Of a stretch of DNA of 64,000 nt, positions 1 to 7,527 are shown piece after piece. Source of the DNA: Cellulomonas sp. Leaf395 (GTDB lineage: Bacteria; Actinomycetota; Actinomycetes; Actinomycetales; Cellulomonadaceae); the NCBI RefSeq assembly GCF_001424125.1, contig NZ_LMQI01000001.1, forward strand, positions 1 through 64,000, written 5' to 3'. The first letter of the stretch is position 1; each line of letters opens with the position of its first letter. The position numbers and the translations under genes are program-made. The notes beneath the pieces are model-generated. The model worked only from the letters and a program-made list of their open reading frames with translations. It made no database searches and was not told the DNA's origin.

Positions 1-111
1 GGGCAGCGTGTCGTGTTCGACGCGTGGGCCCTGCCGGGCGCCAGCGAGCAGGAGCGCGCCGAGCTCCAGCAGATGGTCACCACCGCCACGTTCGTCCCGA
101 CCGACGACTGA
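1..111 (+). CDS. 3' end of an unidentified gene
   Basis: The window opens inside a reading frame (frame 1) that ends with TGA at 109-111. The visible 36 C-terminal residues are hydrophilic, with an acidic end (FVPTDD). No domain can be recognised from so short a piece. The codon pattern (G/C in third positions) supports real coding sequence. The function is unknown. The next 190 bases up to the following gene show nothing I can name. Confidence 0.5.
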   Translation, partial: GQRVVFDAWALPGASEQERAELQQMVTTATFVPTDD

Positions 112-303
112 GACGTGATCCGCAGCGCGCCTGGTAAGTGACCCCCGTTGCAAGTCCAACCGGATGGACTCGTTCGCCGCGGGGGAAGGTGCCCGAGCAC
201 TCACGTAGCGCCGCCCCCGTGCTCGTCGATCTGCACACTGCGCATGAGGCGTCTCCTGAGTCGATGCGTCGGTCGGTCGAGTGGGTCCGAGCACGTCCGT
301 GCA

Positions 304-777
304 TCACCGCATCGACGCCGTGCCACGATTCAGCTCCACGATCGATGCTCGGGGTCGGATCGCCGCCTCGAGATCCCAGATGGCGCGAGCCCGCTGGATG
401 TCGCCCACGTGGGACTCCGCCCAGTCCCGAACCTGCCGCTGCAGGTCGAGGAACGCGACGCCCAGGTCGGTCAGTGCGTACTCGACCTGCACCGGCACGC
501 TGTACCGGACGGAGCGTCGCACCAACCCGCTCCGCTCGAGGCTCCGGAGGGTCTGGGTGAGCATCTTCTGCGTGACGCCCTGGATCTGGCGCCGCAGCTC
601 GCTGTGACGCATCGGCCGATCGCCCAGCGCCTCGACGATCAGCGTCCCCCACCGTTCCGAGAGCATGGCGATGACCAGGTGCCCCGGGCACCCCTGGAGC
701 GGGTCGGAGTGCTCCTGGTGGTCGTCCCACGTGCGCGGCGAAGGGAGGGCACCTTCACGTGCCTTCTTACGAGTCAC
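304..777 (-). CDS. HxlR-family transcriptional regulator
   Basis: A 157-residue winged-helix DNA-binding protein. The core (about residues 28-120) shows the HxlR pattern: a Cys-Pro near the start of the domain (GCPGHLV), a LSERWG turn, and the recognition region with QKMLTQTLRSLERSGLV. HxlR regulators often sense thiol-reactive or electrophilic compounds through the N-terminal Cys. The GTG start at 777 is chosen because AGGAG lies about nine bases upstream; an ATG at 804 in the same frame would overlap the divergent start codon. The gene is divergent from the oxidoreductase at 803, so the 25-bp gap must hold both control regions, and it probably regulates that enzyme. Confidence 0.8.
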   Translation of the reverse strand: MTRKKAREGALPSPRTWDDHQEHSDPLQGCPGHLVIAMLSERWGTLIVEALGDRPMRHSELRRQIQGVTQKMLTQTLRSLERSGLVRRSVRYSVPVQVEYALTDLGVAFLDLQRQVRDWAESHVGDIQRARAIWDLEAAIRPRASIVELNRGTASMR

Positions 778-802
778 GGTGGCGTCTCCTAGCGTCGGTG
801 AC

Positions 803-1747
803 ATGAAGAGTGTTGTTGTCGAGGAGTTCGGGACGAGCGATGCGCTCCGGGTCGTCGAGTCGGCCCTACCCCACCTCGGACCCGAGGACGTGCTCGTCCG
901 GGTCGCCGGGGCCGGCCTCAACTGGATCGACGTCTCGCTCCGGGCAGGGCGCCTTGCCGCAGGTGGGCTCACGGCTCCGGCGCCCCGCTACGGGATGGGG
1001 TGGGACGTCGCCGGGATCGTCGAGTCTGTCGGTGCGCAGGTCACCCGTCACCGCCCCGGGGACCGGGTCATCGGCCTCCGGGACGTGCTGGGCACGCCGG
1101 GAACCCATGCCGAGTACGTCGCCCTGCACCAGGACGCCGTCACCGCGGCGCCCGCCGGAGCCGACCTGGTGGATGCGGGCGGGTTCCCGCTCGCCGGCGT
1201 GACGGCTCTCGGCGCCCTGGCCACCTCCGGTGCGTCTCGTGACGACACCGTGCTGGTCACCGGCGCCGGTGGCGTCATCGGCACCCTCTGCGTCTCGATC
1301 GCCGTGAGCCGAGGGATCGAGGTCACCGCCGTCGGGCGTGGCCTCGACGCGGACCGTCTGACCGCGCTCGGGGTCAACGTCGTCGACGGTGACCCGGATG
1401 CCGTGGGCGCGACGCTCGCCTCCCGCGTTCGCGCGCTCGTCCCTCGCGGGGTCGACGCCGTCATCGACACCGCCAACCTCGGGATCGCGGCGCACGAGGC
1501 GCTGCGCGGAGGCGGGACGTTCGTCGCGCTGGTCCGCCCGTTCGCCCCACCGCCTCTGCGCGGGACCGACGTGCGGGTGCACGAGGCCTGGGCGGACCCT
1601 GCCCTCCTCGCTGAGGCCGTGGCGCTGGTCGACACCGGGGTCATCGAGCTGCCGCGCACCCGGCGACTCCCCCTGACGCTGGTAGCCGAGGCGCACGACG
1701 TCATGGAGGCGGGAGGCCTTCGCGGCCGGATCGTGCTGGTTCCCTAG
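803..1747 (+). CDS. MDR-family zinc-less alcohol dehydrogenase / quinone oxidoreductase
   Basis: A 314-residue member of the medium-chain dehydrogenase/reductase superfamily. The N-terminal GroES-like part carries the EVLVRV-like stretch (EDVLVRVAGAGLNWIDV) and the central part holds the NAD(P)-binding fold with GAGGVIGTLCV at about residue 155. The structural zinc Cys cluster and catalytic Cys/His pair of true alcohol dehydrogenases are absent, which points to the quinone oxidoreductase branch, likely NADPH-dependent reduction of quinones or enones. A TAGCGT -10-like box lies 7 bases before the ATG with no Shine-Dalgarno, so the message is probably leaderless. Divergent from an HxlR regulator, as in the QorR/QorA arrangement. 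Confidence 0.8.
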   Translation: MKSVVVEEFGTSDALRVVESALPHLGPEDVLVRVAGAGLNWIDVSLRAGRLAAGGLTAPAPRYGMGWDVAGIVESVGAQVTRHRPGDRVIGLRDVLGTPGTHAEYVALHQDAVTAAPAGADLVDAGGFPLAGVTALGALATSGASRDDTVLVTGAGGVIGTLCVSIAVSRGIEVTAVGRGLDADRLTALGVNVVDGDPDAVGATLASRVRALVPRGVDAVIDTANLGIAAHEALRGGGTFVALVRPFAPPPLRGTDVRVHEAWADPALLAEAVALVDTGVIELPRTRRLPLTLVAEAHDVMEAGGLRGRIVLVP

Positions 1748-1982
1748 ACCCCACCGGCCCACGTCGCTGACCTGGTGACTCACTCTGACCTCCTCGACGA
1801 TCCCGCGCTGTCGGCTGGGCAATTCAGCGTGCGCCGGCGCCGCGGGGATTCCGGAGCGAACCGAGATGTCCCGATCCGAGCGATGCCTGACCGGACGCCG
1901 CGCATCGGACAGGCGGCGATGGCATCGCGCCACAGGCCACGAGCGTTCGTCGGGACCGGGGGCTCACGTTGTTGACCCGGGC

Positions 1983-2678
1983 ATGGCGATCAACTCCACG
2001 GCGGCGCAGCCGCCCACGCTCCTGCATGTCACGGCCAGCCCGCGGACTGCCTCGATCTCCACCGCGGTCAGCGGCGAGGTCGTGGCGGCATGGCTCGCTG
2101 CCCACCCCGGCGGCCGCGTCATCCGGCGTGACCTCGGGGCGCACCCGGTGCCACACATCACCGACGCGTGGACCGAGATCTGCGACAACCTGATGCGCGA
2201 CCGGATCACCGCGCTGGACCGCCTGCACGAGGGCGTCCGCACAGAGGCGCAGCGGGAGGCGTGGGCGGTCGTCGAGCCGCTCCTCGCAGAGCTCGTGGAG
2301 GCCGAGGTGGTCGTGCTGGCGACCCCCATGTACAACTACTCGATCTCCTCCTCGCTCAAGGCCTGGCTCGACCAGGTCACCTTCCCCCGCATGGACCTGC
2401 CGCCGCGTGAGTTCGTGGTGGTGGCCGCCCGTGGCGGGTGGTACGGCGAGGGCAGCCCTCATGCCGGCGTCGAGCACCAGACGCGGTACCTGAGCGACTT
2501 TGTGCAGGGCCACTACGGCGTGCGGGCCCCGGTCACCGTCACGGTCGACCTCGCCAACTCCCGCGTCGACCCCCTTCTTGCCGATGCGCGCGACGCGCAC
2601 CACCTGTCGTACGAGGCCGCCCTGGACCAGGCCCGTGCAGCCGGGAGCGCCCTCGGGGAGTGGAGCGTGGTGTCGTGA
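1983..2678 (+). CDS. FMN-dependent NADH-azoreductase family protein
   Basis: A 231-residue flavodoxin-fold enzyme of the AzoR / NAD(P)H-quinone dehydrogenase family. The characteristic FMN-binding loop PMYNYSISSSLKAWLDQV is at about residues 115-132, and the N-terminal phosphate-binding loop (HVTASPRTASIS) at about 15-26. Such enzymes reduce quinones and azo compounds by two electrons using NADH and FMN and are usually induced by electrophile stress. The ATG at 1983 was chosen because homology starts right after it. The stop overlaps the GTG of the SMR transporter (GTGA), indicating one transcription and translation unit. The 235 bases upstream (1748-1982) show no gene. Confidence 0.82.
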   Translation: MAINSTAAQPPTLLHVTASPRTASISTAVSGEVVAAWLAAHPGGRVIRRDLGAHPVPHITDAWTEICDNLMRDRITALDRLHEGVRTEAQREAWAVVEPLLAELVEAEVVVLATPMYNYSISSSLKAWLDQVTFPRMDLPPREFVVVAARGGWYGEGSPHAGVEHQTRYLSDFVQGHYGVRAPVTVTVDLANSRVDPLLADARDAHHLSYEAALDQARAAGSALGEWSVVS

Positions 2679-3097
2679 CGGCCGGGTGGTGGTGGTTGCT
2701 CGCGGCCGGGCTGGTCGAAGCGGCGTGGTCGCAGTCCATCAAGCCGACCGAAGGTTTCACTCGACTGCTGCCCACCCTCGTGTGCTTCGTCCTGGGCGCC
2801 TCGTCGGTGTTCCTCCTCACGCACGCCATGGACACGCTCCCCGTCGGGACGGCGTACGTCGTCTTCACCGGGCTCGGTGGGGTCGGGGCGGTGACCCTCG
2901 GAGTCCTGCTGCACGGTGACCCGATCACCGCACCGCGGGCGATCGGGCTCGCCCTGGTGGTCGCCGGGGTTGCGGTCTGCCACGCAGCGGAATCGGGATC
3001 CGGCGCGGAGAGCGGGGCAGGCGAGACGGTGCCCCGACCGGCGCTGAGCTCGACAGCGCCCCTCGAGAGCGCTGAGCGCCCGTTCCCGAGCAGGTAG
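2675..3097 (+). CDS. SMR-family efflux protein (SugE/Gdx-like)
   Basis: A 140-residue small multidrug resistance protein with four predicted membrane helices. The essential membrane-embedded glutamate is visible as E15 in GLVEAAW, followed by GFTRLLP and the loop LPVGTAYVVFTGLGGVG that is typical of the SugE/Gdx branch. Gdx members export guanidinium; others export quaternary cations, so the substrate here is not certain. It differs from the usual 105-residue size by an extra C-terminal tail of about 35 Gly/Ser/Glu-rich residues. Start is GTG 2675, overlapping the azoreductase stop by four bases. SMR proteins normally act as antiparallel dimers; no second SMR gene is next to it. Confidence 0.8.
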   Translation: MTAGWWWLLAAGLVEAAWSQSIKPTEGFTRLLPTLVCFVLGASSVFLLTHAMDTLPVGTAYVVFTGLGGVGAVTLGVLLHGDPITAPRAIGLALVVAGVAVCHAAESGSGAESGAGETVPRPALSSTAPLESAERPFPSR

Positions 3098-3173
3098 CCG
3101 CGCGCGGGCTCGCCACGAGCTCGCGCCCGGCCTGAGCCGCGATGACCGGCTCGACGTCAGCGCGTACCTCGCG

Positions 3174-3395
3174 TCACTGGAGCGTGTAGCCGCCGCGGAC
3201 GACCTTGAGCGGGAGACCATCCAGCTCGGCGGCGTCCAGCTCGGCGGGAAGCTCGGCGTCCGGCGAGACGGTGACCTCGAGCACCAGACCGGAGTCGGTC
3301 TGCTTCACGCCGACCGCGTTGACGCCTGTGAGATCGATGAGCCGCGCCTCGTGCTCGCGCTGGATGGCGACGGCCTCGTCATACGTGAGTGCCAT
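3174..3395 (-). CDS. Stand-alone copy of the N-terminal domain of the neighbouring protease
   Basis: A 73-residue protein that is visibly related to residues 1-80 of the protease encoded divergently at 3524. Both start with an AVAI/LVAI helix rich in Glu and Arg, both carry a GVN motif (LTGVNAVGV against RPGVNGIDV), a beta strand ending in T/H-V, and both end in YTLQ / YELQ. No signal peptide and no catalytic residues are present. By analogy with other free prodomains it could bind and inhibit or fold the protease, but that is inference. Start is ATG 3395; only a weak ribosome site precedes it. The 128 bases between the two divergent starts must hold both promoters. Confidence 0.65.
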   Translation of the reverse strand: MALTYDEAVAIQREHEARLIDLTGVNAVGVKQTDSGLVLEVTVSPDAELPAELDAAELDGLPLKVVRGGYTLQ

Positions 3396-3523
3396 CGCAC
3401 CATCGTCTCACTCGGGCGGTGACGCCGCCCGCCGTCGGACGTATTCCCGCATCGAGGACGCGCTCCTTCTCATGGGTGGGCGTCTGCCCATCCGACGATG
3501 GTGCATACAAGGGGGTAGGGCCA

Positions 3524-4933
3524 ATGCCATCCATTGCGGAGCTGGTCGCCATCAAGGAGCGCGTCGAGGCGGAATACCTCGCACGACCCGGGGTGAACGG
3601 CATCGATGTCGGGTACAAGGTCGTGGGGGGTGTCCAGACCGACGAGGTCGCCATCCGGGTCCACGTCGAGAAGAAGAAGGCCAGTGTGCCGAAGGCGCAG
3701 GCGGTTCCTGCGTCGATCGACGGCGCCGTCACGGACGTGCTGGAGCGCACGTACGAGCTGCAGGTGGTCCGCACGCCGTTGACCGTCAGCGCGCAGGCGG
3801 ACACGACGCACTACGCCACCCTGCAGGGCGGCATCAGCATCGGCCCGAGCAGGGTGATCGGCGGCTTCGTCTACTCCGGCACGTTGGGCGCGGTCGTCAC
3901 GGACAACGTCAGCGGCCAGAAGGCGGCCGTGACCAACTTCCACGTGGCGTGCGTGGACAGCGGGTGGAACGTCGGCGACCGCCAGGTGCAGCCCAGCCGC
4001 GGCGACACGGGCACGGTGCCCGGCGACGAGTTCGGGGCGATCCTCCGAGCCGTCCTGTCGTCGCACATCGACGGTGCGGTCCTCTCGATCGATGCGGGCA
4101 GGACGACGGCGGGAACGATCGTCGACATCGGAACGGTCAACGGCACGAAGCCGGCGACGCTCGGGATGGCGGTCCGCAAGCGCGGCCGCACGACTGGTCT
4201 GACGCACGGTTCCGTCGACGGGCTGTCGCTCACCGTGAACGTCGACTACGGCGACGGCCTGGGCGTCCACACCCTCACCGACCAGGTGAGCATCGCCACC
4301 GACACCGCACAGAACCCGCTGTTCTCCGACCACGGCGACTCCGGTTCCGTGATCGTCGACTCGACCGGTGCGGTCGTGGCCCTGCTGTTCGCGGGATCCG
4401 GCACGAACACCGTCGGCAACCCGATCGCGAGCGTCCTGTCCGAGCTGAACATCGCCATCCCCAAGGGGAAGTCGATCATCAAGGACATCAAGGACGGTCA
4501 CAAGGACTTCATCAAGGACAAGGACAAGGAGCTCCGCAAGGACTTCATCAAGGACAAGGAGCTCAAGAAGGAGGTCATCAAGGACAAGGAGTTCAAGAAG
4601 GAGCTCATCATCGACGGGAAGCGGCTCAAGGACATCAAGGACGTGTTCAAGTCGCCCGACATTCCCTTCGACCCCGGCGACCCCGGCGAGGGCCCGGGCT
4701 TCGGTGGTGGTTTCGGTGGTGGATTCTCCGACCGCCTGGCCGAGCTCGAGGGCAGGCTGGGCTCGCTCGAGAGCTTCATCTCGCCCGAGCTGCGCCCTGA
4801 CCTGACCTCCAGCGCGTTCAGCGCCGAGGACGAGCTCTCGACGGACGAGATCGCGGCGCTGCGCGCCGAGGCCGAACGTCAGGTTGCCGATGCCGCGGCC
4901 GCGAAGTCCGAGCTCGACAACCTTCTGGGCTGA
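3524..4933 (+). CDS. Trypsin-like serine protease with Lys/Asp/Glu-rich repeat tail
   Basis: A 469-residue protein. Residues 1-80 form an N-terminal domain shared with the small divergent protein at 3174. Residues about 105-310 form a chymotrypsin-fold protease with a readable triad: H140 in TNFHV, D183 in HIDGA and S273 in GDSGS; the layout resembles the Nal1-like trypsin group. Residues 316-374 are a highly charged repeat built from units such as KDFIKDKELKK. After it come a PGEGPGFGGGFGGGF linker and a C-terminal helical part (about 402-469, coiled-coil-like). There is no signal peptide, so it acts in the cytoplasm. The start is ATG 3524 behind AAGGGGGTAGGG. The next two genes on the same strand encode ATP-grasp-type proteins, suggesting that this protein is their substrate, its processing enzyme, or both. 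Confidence 0.8.
   Translation: MPSIAELVAIKERVEAEYLARPGVNGIDVGYKVVGGVQTDEVAIRVHVEKKKASVPKAQAVPASIDGAVTDVLERTYELQVVRTPLTVSAQADTTHYATLQGGISIGPSRVIGGFVYSGTLGAVVTDNVSGQKAAVTNFHVACVDSGWNVGDRQVQPSRGDTGTVPGDEFGAILRAVLSSHIDGAVLSIDAGRTTAGTIVDIGTVNGTKPATLGMAVRKRGRTTGLTHGSVDGLSLTVNVDYGDGLGVHTLTDQVSIATDTAQNPLFSDHGDSGSVIVDSTGAVVALLFAGSGTNTVGNPIASVLSELNIAIPKGKSIIKDIKDGHKDFIKDKDKELRKDFIKDKELKKEVIKDKEFKKELIIDGKRLKDIKDVFKSPDIPFDPGDPGEGPGFGGGFGGGFSDRLAELEGRLGSLESFISPELRPDLTSSAFSAEDELSTDEIAALRAEAERQVADAAAAKSELDNLLG
4469..4645 (+). repeat. Charged Lys/Asp/Glu repeat in the protease tail
   Basis: In-frame imperfect repeats encode about 59 residues (316-374 of the protease). The units read roughly KDFIKDKDKELR, KDFIKDKELKK, EVIKDKEFKK, ELIIDGKRLK. 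At DNA level a 23-base segment at 4502-4524 recurs at 4538-4560. Hydrophobic residues recur at fixed spacing between the Lys, Asp and Glu residues, consistent with an amphipathic helix. Its density of Lys next to Asp/Glu side chains is notable beside an ATP-grasp ligase. Confidence 0.85.
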
Positions 4934-4942
4934 GCAGATAGC

Positions 4943-4975
4943 GACCCGGCCGGTGACGACCTCACCGGCCGGGTC
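4943..4975 (+). terminator. Perfect 14-bp hairpin between protease and ATP-grasp genes
   Basis: Left arm 4943-4956 and right arm 4962-4975 are exact reverse complements, with a five-base loop CGACC. The stem is almost all G/C and is not followed by a T-run. It sits just after the protease stop and before the ribosome site (GAGGGGA) of the next gene. It could be a partial terminator or an mRNA 3'-end stabiliser that gives more protease than downstream enzyme. Confidence 0.7.
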
Positions 4976-4993
4976 CCTACCGAGGGGAACCCC

Positions 4994-5764
4994 ATGTTCG
5001 TCGTTCTGTGCGACCTCGACGACAGTGCAGCTCTCTGGCTGGATGCGCGATTCCGCGACCTCGGTCAGAGCTCTTTGCTCGTCACCTCCGGACTGCTGTC
5101 GTTCGCTCGGCGACGATCGCAGTGGATCGGCCGCGAAGGCACGCGTGCGGTCGTCGACCTCGGTGATGCCGGGGTGATCGACCAGCCCGACCTCGTCGTC
5201 AACAGGCTCCTGTCGCCACCCGTCGCCGCCTGGCAGTGGGCGCGGCCCGGCGAGCGCGACTACGCCGCGGCGGAGATGACCGCGTTCACGCTGAGCTGGC
5301 TCGCGGCCGTGCCGGGTGCGGTACGCAACCGTCCCTCACCGACCTGCCTCGCCGGCCCGTCACCGCACCCGCTGCGTGCCGCGGTCGTCGCCCACCGAGC
5401 AGGGCTCGACGTGCCGGATGCCGACCTCGGCGCGGGCACGTCTCCGCTCTGGCTCCTCGAGGCCGCGGTCCGCAACGCCGGGCAGGCCGCGCGCGTCTTC
5501 CACCTCGTCGTCCTCGACGGTCGCATCGTGGATGCCGACGGCGTCGAGCAACGGGTCGGCGCACAGATGCCGGAGGGCTTCTCGTCGTCGATCGCACGTT
5601 TCGCCGCCGCCGTGGGTGCCGCCGAGGGCCTGATCGGCATCGACATCGTGGTCGCGGGGAGCCGGTGGTGGTTCGCGGGCATGACACCGCTGCCCGACCT
5701 GATGTTCGCGGGCGACGCCCTCGTCCAGGATCTGATCGGACTTGTGGAGAAGGTGCCGGCATGA
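4994..5764 (+). CDS. Degenerate ATP-grasp-like protein (probable pseudoenzyme partner)
   Basis: A 256-residue protein with no obvious family signature, but it can be aligned by eye with the ATP-grasp ligase encoded next to it. Residues about 65-142 match the pre-ATP-grasp part (VVNRLLSPP, an AEMTAFTLSWL helix, then AGLDVPDADL against GGFDTPETVV). Residues about 167-250 match the C-terminal ATP-grasp part (VFHLVVLDGRIVDADG; GIDIVV; DALVQDLIGL). The segment carrying the ATP-binding lysine is largely missing, and the metal-binding E-x-N of the ligase is replaced by G229-x-T231. It therefore probably lacks ATP-grasp catalysis and may be a substrate-binding or structural subunit. Start ATG 4994 has a good ribosome site (GAGGGGA). 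The stop overlaps the next ATG (ATGA), so the two are made together. Confidence 0.6.
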   Translation: MFVVLCDLDDSAALWLDARFRDLGQSSLLVTSGLLSFARRRSQWIGREGTRAVVDLGDAGVIDQPDLVVNRLLSPPVAAWQWARPGERDYAAAEMTAFTLSWLAAVPGAVRNRPSPTCLAGPSPHPLRAAVVAHRAGLDVPDADLGAGTSPLWLLEAAVRNAGQAARVFHLVVLDGRIVDADGVEQRVGAQMPEGFSSSIARFAAAVGAAEGLIGIDIVVAGSRWWFAGMTPLPDLMFAGDALVQDLIGLVEKVPA

Positions 5765-6705
5765 GCGTCATGGTGTGGGGAGTGCCGACGGAGAGTCCGG
5801 TCGCGCTCCTGCTGGAGGCCCTGTCGCGCAACGGAGCAGACCCGGTGGTGGTCCATCCTCGTCAGTTCCTGGAGCAGAGCGTCGACATCGGCCTCTCGGG
5901 CGGAGAGCTGCGCGGTTCGATCCGGGTCCAGGACCGGACGACCGACGTCGGCGACATCGTCGGCGTCTACGTGCGGCCGATCGAGCCGGAGCTCGTTCCC
6001 GAGCTCAAGGACGTGGCCGCCGACGATCCCGCGATGCAGCGCGCCCGCGCGCAGTTCGACGCGCTGATGGCCTTCACCGAGGCCGCTCCTGACGCGCTGG
6101 GCTGCAGAGTCGCCAGCCGGCTGTCCGCCATGGCCTCCAACATGTCGAAGCCGTACCAGGCGCAGCTGGTGCAGAAGGGTGGGTTCGACACCCCCGAGAC
6201 GGTCGTCACCGACGATCCGGACGAGGCGCGGGCGTTCGTCCGCGCGCACCGCGGAGCGATCTACAAGTCGGTCAGCGGGGTCCGCTCGATCGTCAGCATC
6301 GTGGACCTGGACCGTGACGCCGAGCGGCTGGAGCTGATCCGCTGGTGCCCCGTGCAGTTCCAGGAGAACGTTCGCGGGAGGGACGTGCGCGTCCACGTGG
6401 TCGGCGACGAGGTGTATGCCGCGATCGTCGACTCGTCCGCGACCGACTACCGCTACGCCCGCGCCCAGGTGGGCGAGGACGCCACGCTCGCCCCGTACGC
6501 GCTGCCCGACGAGGTCGCCGAGCGGTGCGTCGTTCTTGCCCGCGACCTCGACCTGCCGTTCGCCGGCGTCGACCTGAAGCTCGCGGACGACGGGCGCATC
6601 GTGTGCTTCGAGGTCAACCCGTCCCCGGGCTACTCCTGGTACGAGACGGCCGCGGGGCTGCCGATCTCTGACGCGCTCGCCCGGTGGCTGATGCGGGCCG
6701 CGTAG
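5761..6705 (+). CDS. ATP-grasp ligase, RimK/MvdD-like peptide maturase type
   Basis: A 314-residue ATP-grasp enzyme. Features in order: N-terminal pre-ATP-grasp domain (1-128) with VYVRPIEPE; SKPYQAQLVQKGGFDTPETV (129-148); ATP-lysine in YKSVSG (K169); QEN (201-203) for nucleotide binding; RVHVVGDEVYAAIVDS (210-225); D271 and the metal-binding FEVNPSPG (E284, N286), then the AAGLPISDALARWL tail. The tail pattern is typical of the clade containing MvdD and TgmB, which form ester or amide bonds between side chains of ribosomal peptides (graspetides). It overlaps the preceding gene by four bases. The likely substrate is the charged repeat or C-terminal tail of the protease at 3524, but this is inference; a small-molecule substrate remains possible. 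Confidence 0.75.
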   Translation: MSVMVWGVPTESPVALLLEALSRNGADPVVVHPRQFLEQSVDIGLSGGELRGSIRVQDRTTDVGDIVGVYVRPIEPELVPELKDVAADDPAMQRARAQFDALMAFTEAAPDALGCRVASRLSAMASNMSKPYQAQLVQKGGFDTPETVVTDDPDEARAFVRAHRGAIYKSVSGVRSIVSIVDLDRDAERLELIRWCPVQFQENVRGRDVRVHVVGDEVYAAIVDSSATDYRYARAQVGEDATLAPYALPDEVAERCVVLARDLDLPFAGVDLKLADDGRIVCFEVNPSPGYSWYETAAGLPISDALARWLMRAA

Positions 6706-6784
6706 CAGGCTGTGGGACGAGGACCGCAGCGAGAACGCACCGAGCGCGCGTCGTCCGGAGTCAAGCGCAGGCGCTCATGGCCGC

Positions 6785-7504
6785 GTGAGACGCTCCAACC
6801 TGCGAGGGTCGCGCGGGCGAAGGGGTGGTCAGGTGGCAGGTGCCGTGGGTGGTGTGCTGGCGATCGCGGCCCTGCTGCTCCTGTGCGCCGTGCCGATTCT
6901 TCTGTCGGTGCGCAGGCGAGCCGTCGACGACGTGGTGACCCTCGGATCAGCCGAGGGAACGCGCGGGCTGGCGATCCACCCAGAGCGTGGGCACCGGTCG
7001 CTCCCGGTGCTGGCGTGGGCGTTCGCCATCGGGATGCTGGCTGTCGGTGTCGGATCCGTTCGATCGGCCCCGTACGCAGGCGCCGTCTTCCTCGCTGTCG
7101 GCGCCTTCTTCGTCTACCTGAGCTGGGCCCGCACCACGGGACGGGCCGGCGACGGCACGCTGACGCTCACTGCGGAGGGCATCCACCAGCTGTGGGCCGG
7201 GTCGGACGTGTTCGTGCCGTGGGACGACGTGCGCGGTCTGGTCACGACTCCCAAGGAGTTCATCGTCGAGACGCGCCACCCCGTGCGACACCGCCGCACG
7301 CTGCCGCTGCTCGGCGGACGACGCAAGATCTTCCAGGCCGACGCCATCTCGCTCCCGCACGCCTTCCTCCCATCGCTGCCGTACCAGGAGATGATCGAGC
7401 TGTACGCCACGATCCCGGAGTCGCGGCATGAGCTGGCCACCGGCGAGCCGGTGGAGCGGGCACGGCGTCTCCTGCGAGAGGACCGGGTGAGACGCGCGGC
7501 CTGA
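6785..7504 (+). CDS. Membrane protein with a PH-like domain
   Basis: A 239-residue protein. Three hydrophobic segments (about 18-42, 73-94 and 96-116) are followed by a soluble domain (about 120-190) with the strand-turn pattern TLTLTAEGIHQLW, FVPWDDVRGLVTT, typical of bacterial PH-like domains that follow short membrane anchors in actinobacteria. The C-terminus is basic. The start used is GTG 6785; a later GTG near 6832 is also possible. Not recognised beyond this. It follows the ATP-grasp operon after 79 bases, with no evidence of shared function. Confidence 0.6.
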   Translation: MRRSNLRGSRGRRGGQVAGAVGGVLAIAALLLLCAVPILLSVRRRAVDDVVTLGSAEGTRGLAIHPERGHRSLPVLAWAFAIGMLAVGVGSVRSAPYAGAVFLAVGAFFVYLSWARTTGRAGDGTLTLTAEGIHQLWAGSDVFVPWDDVRGLVTTPKEFIVETRHPVRHRRTLPLLGGRRKIFQADAISLPHAFLPSLPYQEMIELYATIPESRHELATGEPVERARRLLREDRVRRAA

Positions 7505-7527
7505 TGCAGTGCGCAGCGCCTGCGCGA

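Noticed and set aside
4469..4645. The charged repeat as a CRISPR-like or low-complexity artefact
   Set aside because: It is in frame, lies in an otherwise normal protein, and its units differ at many codons.
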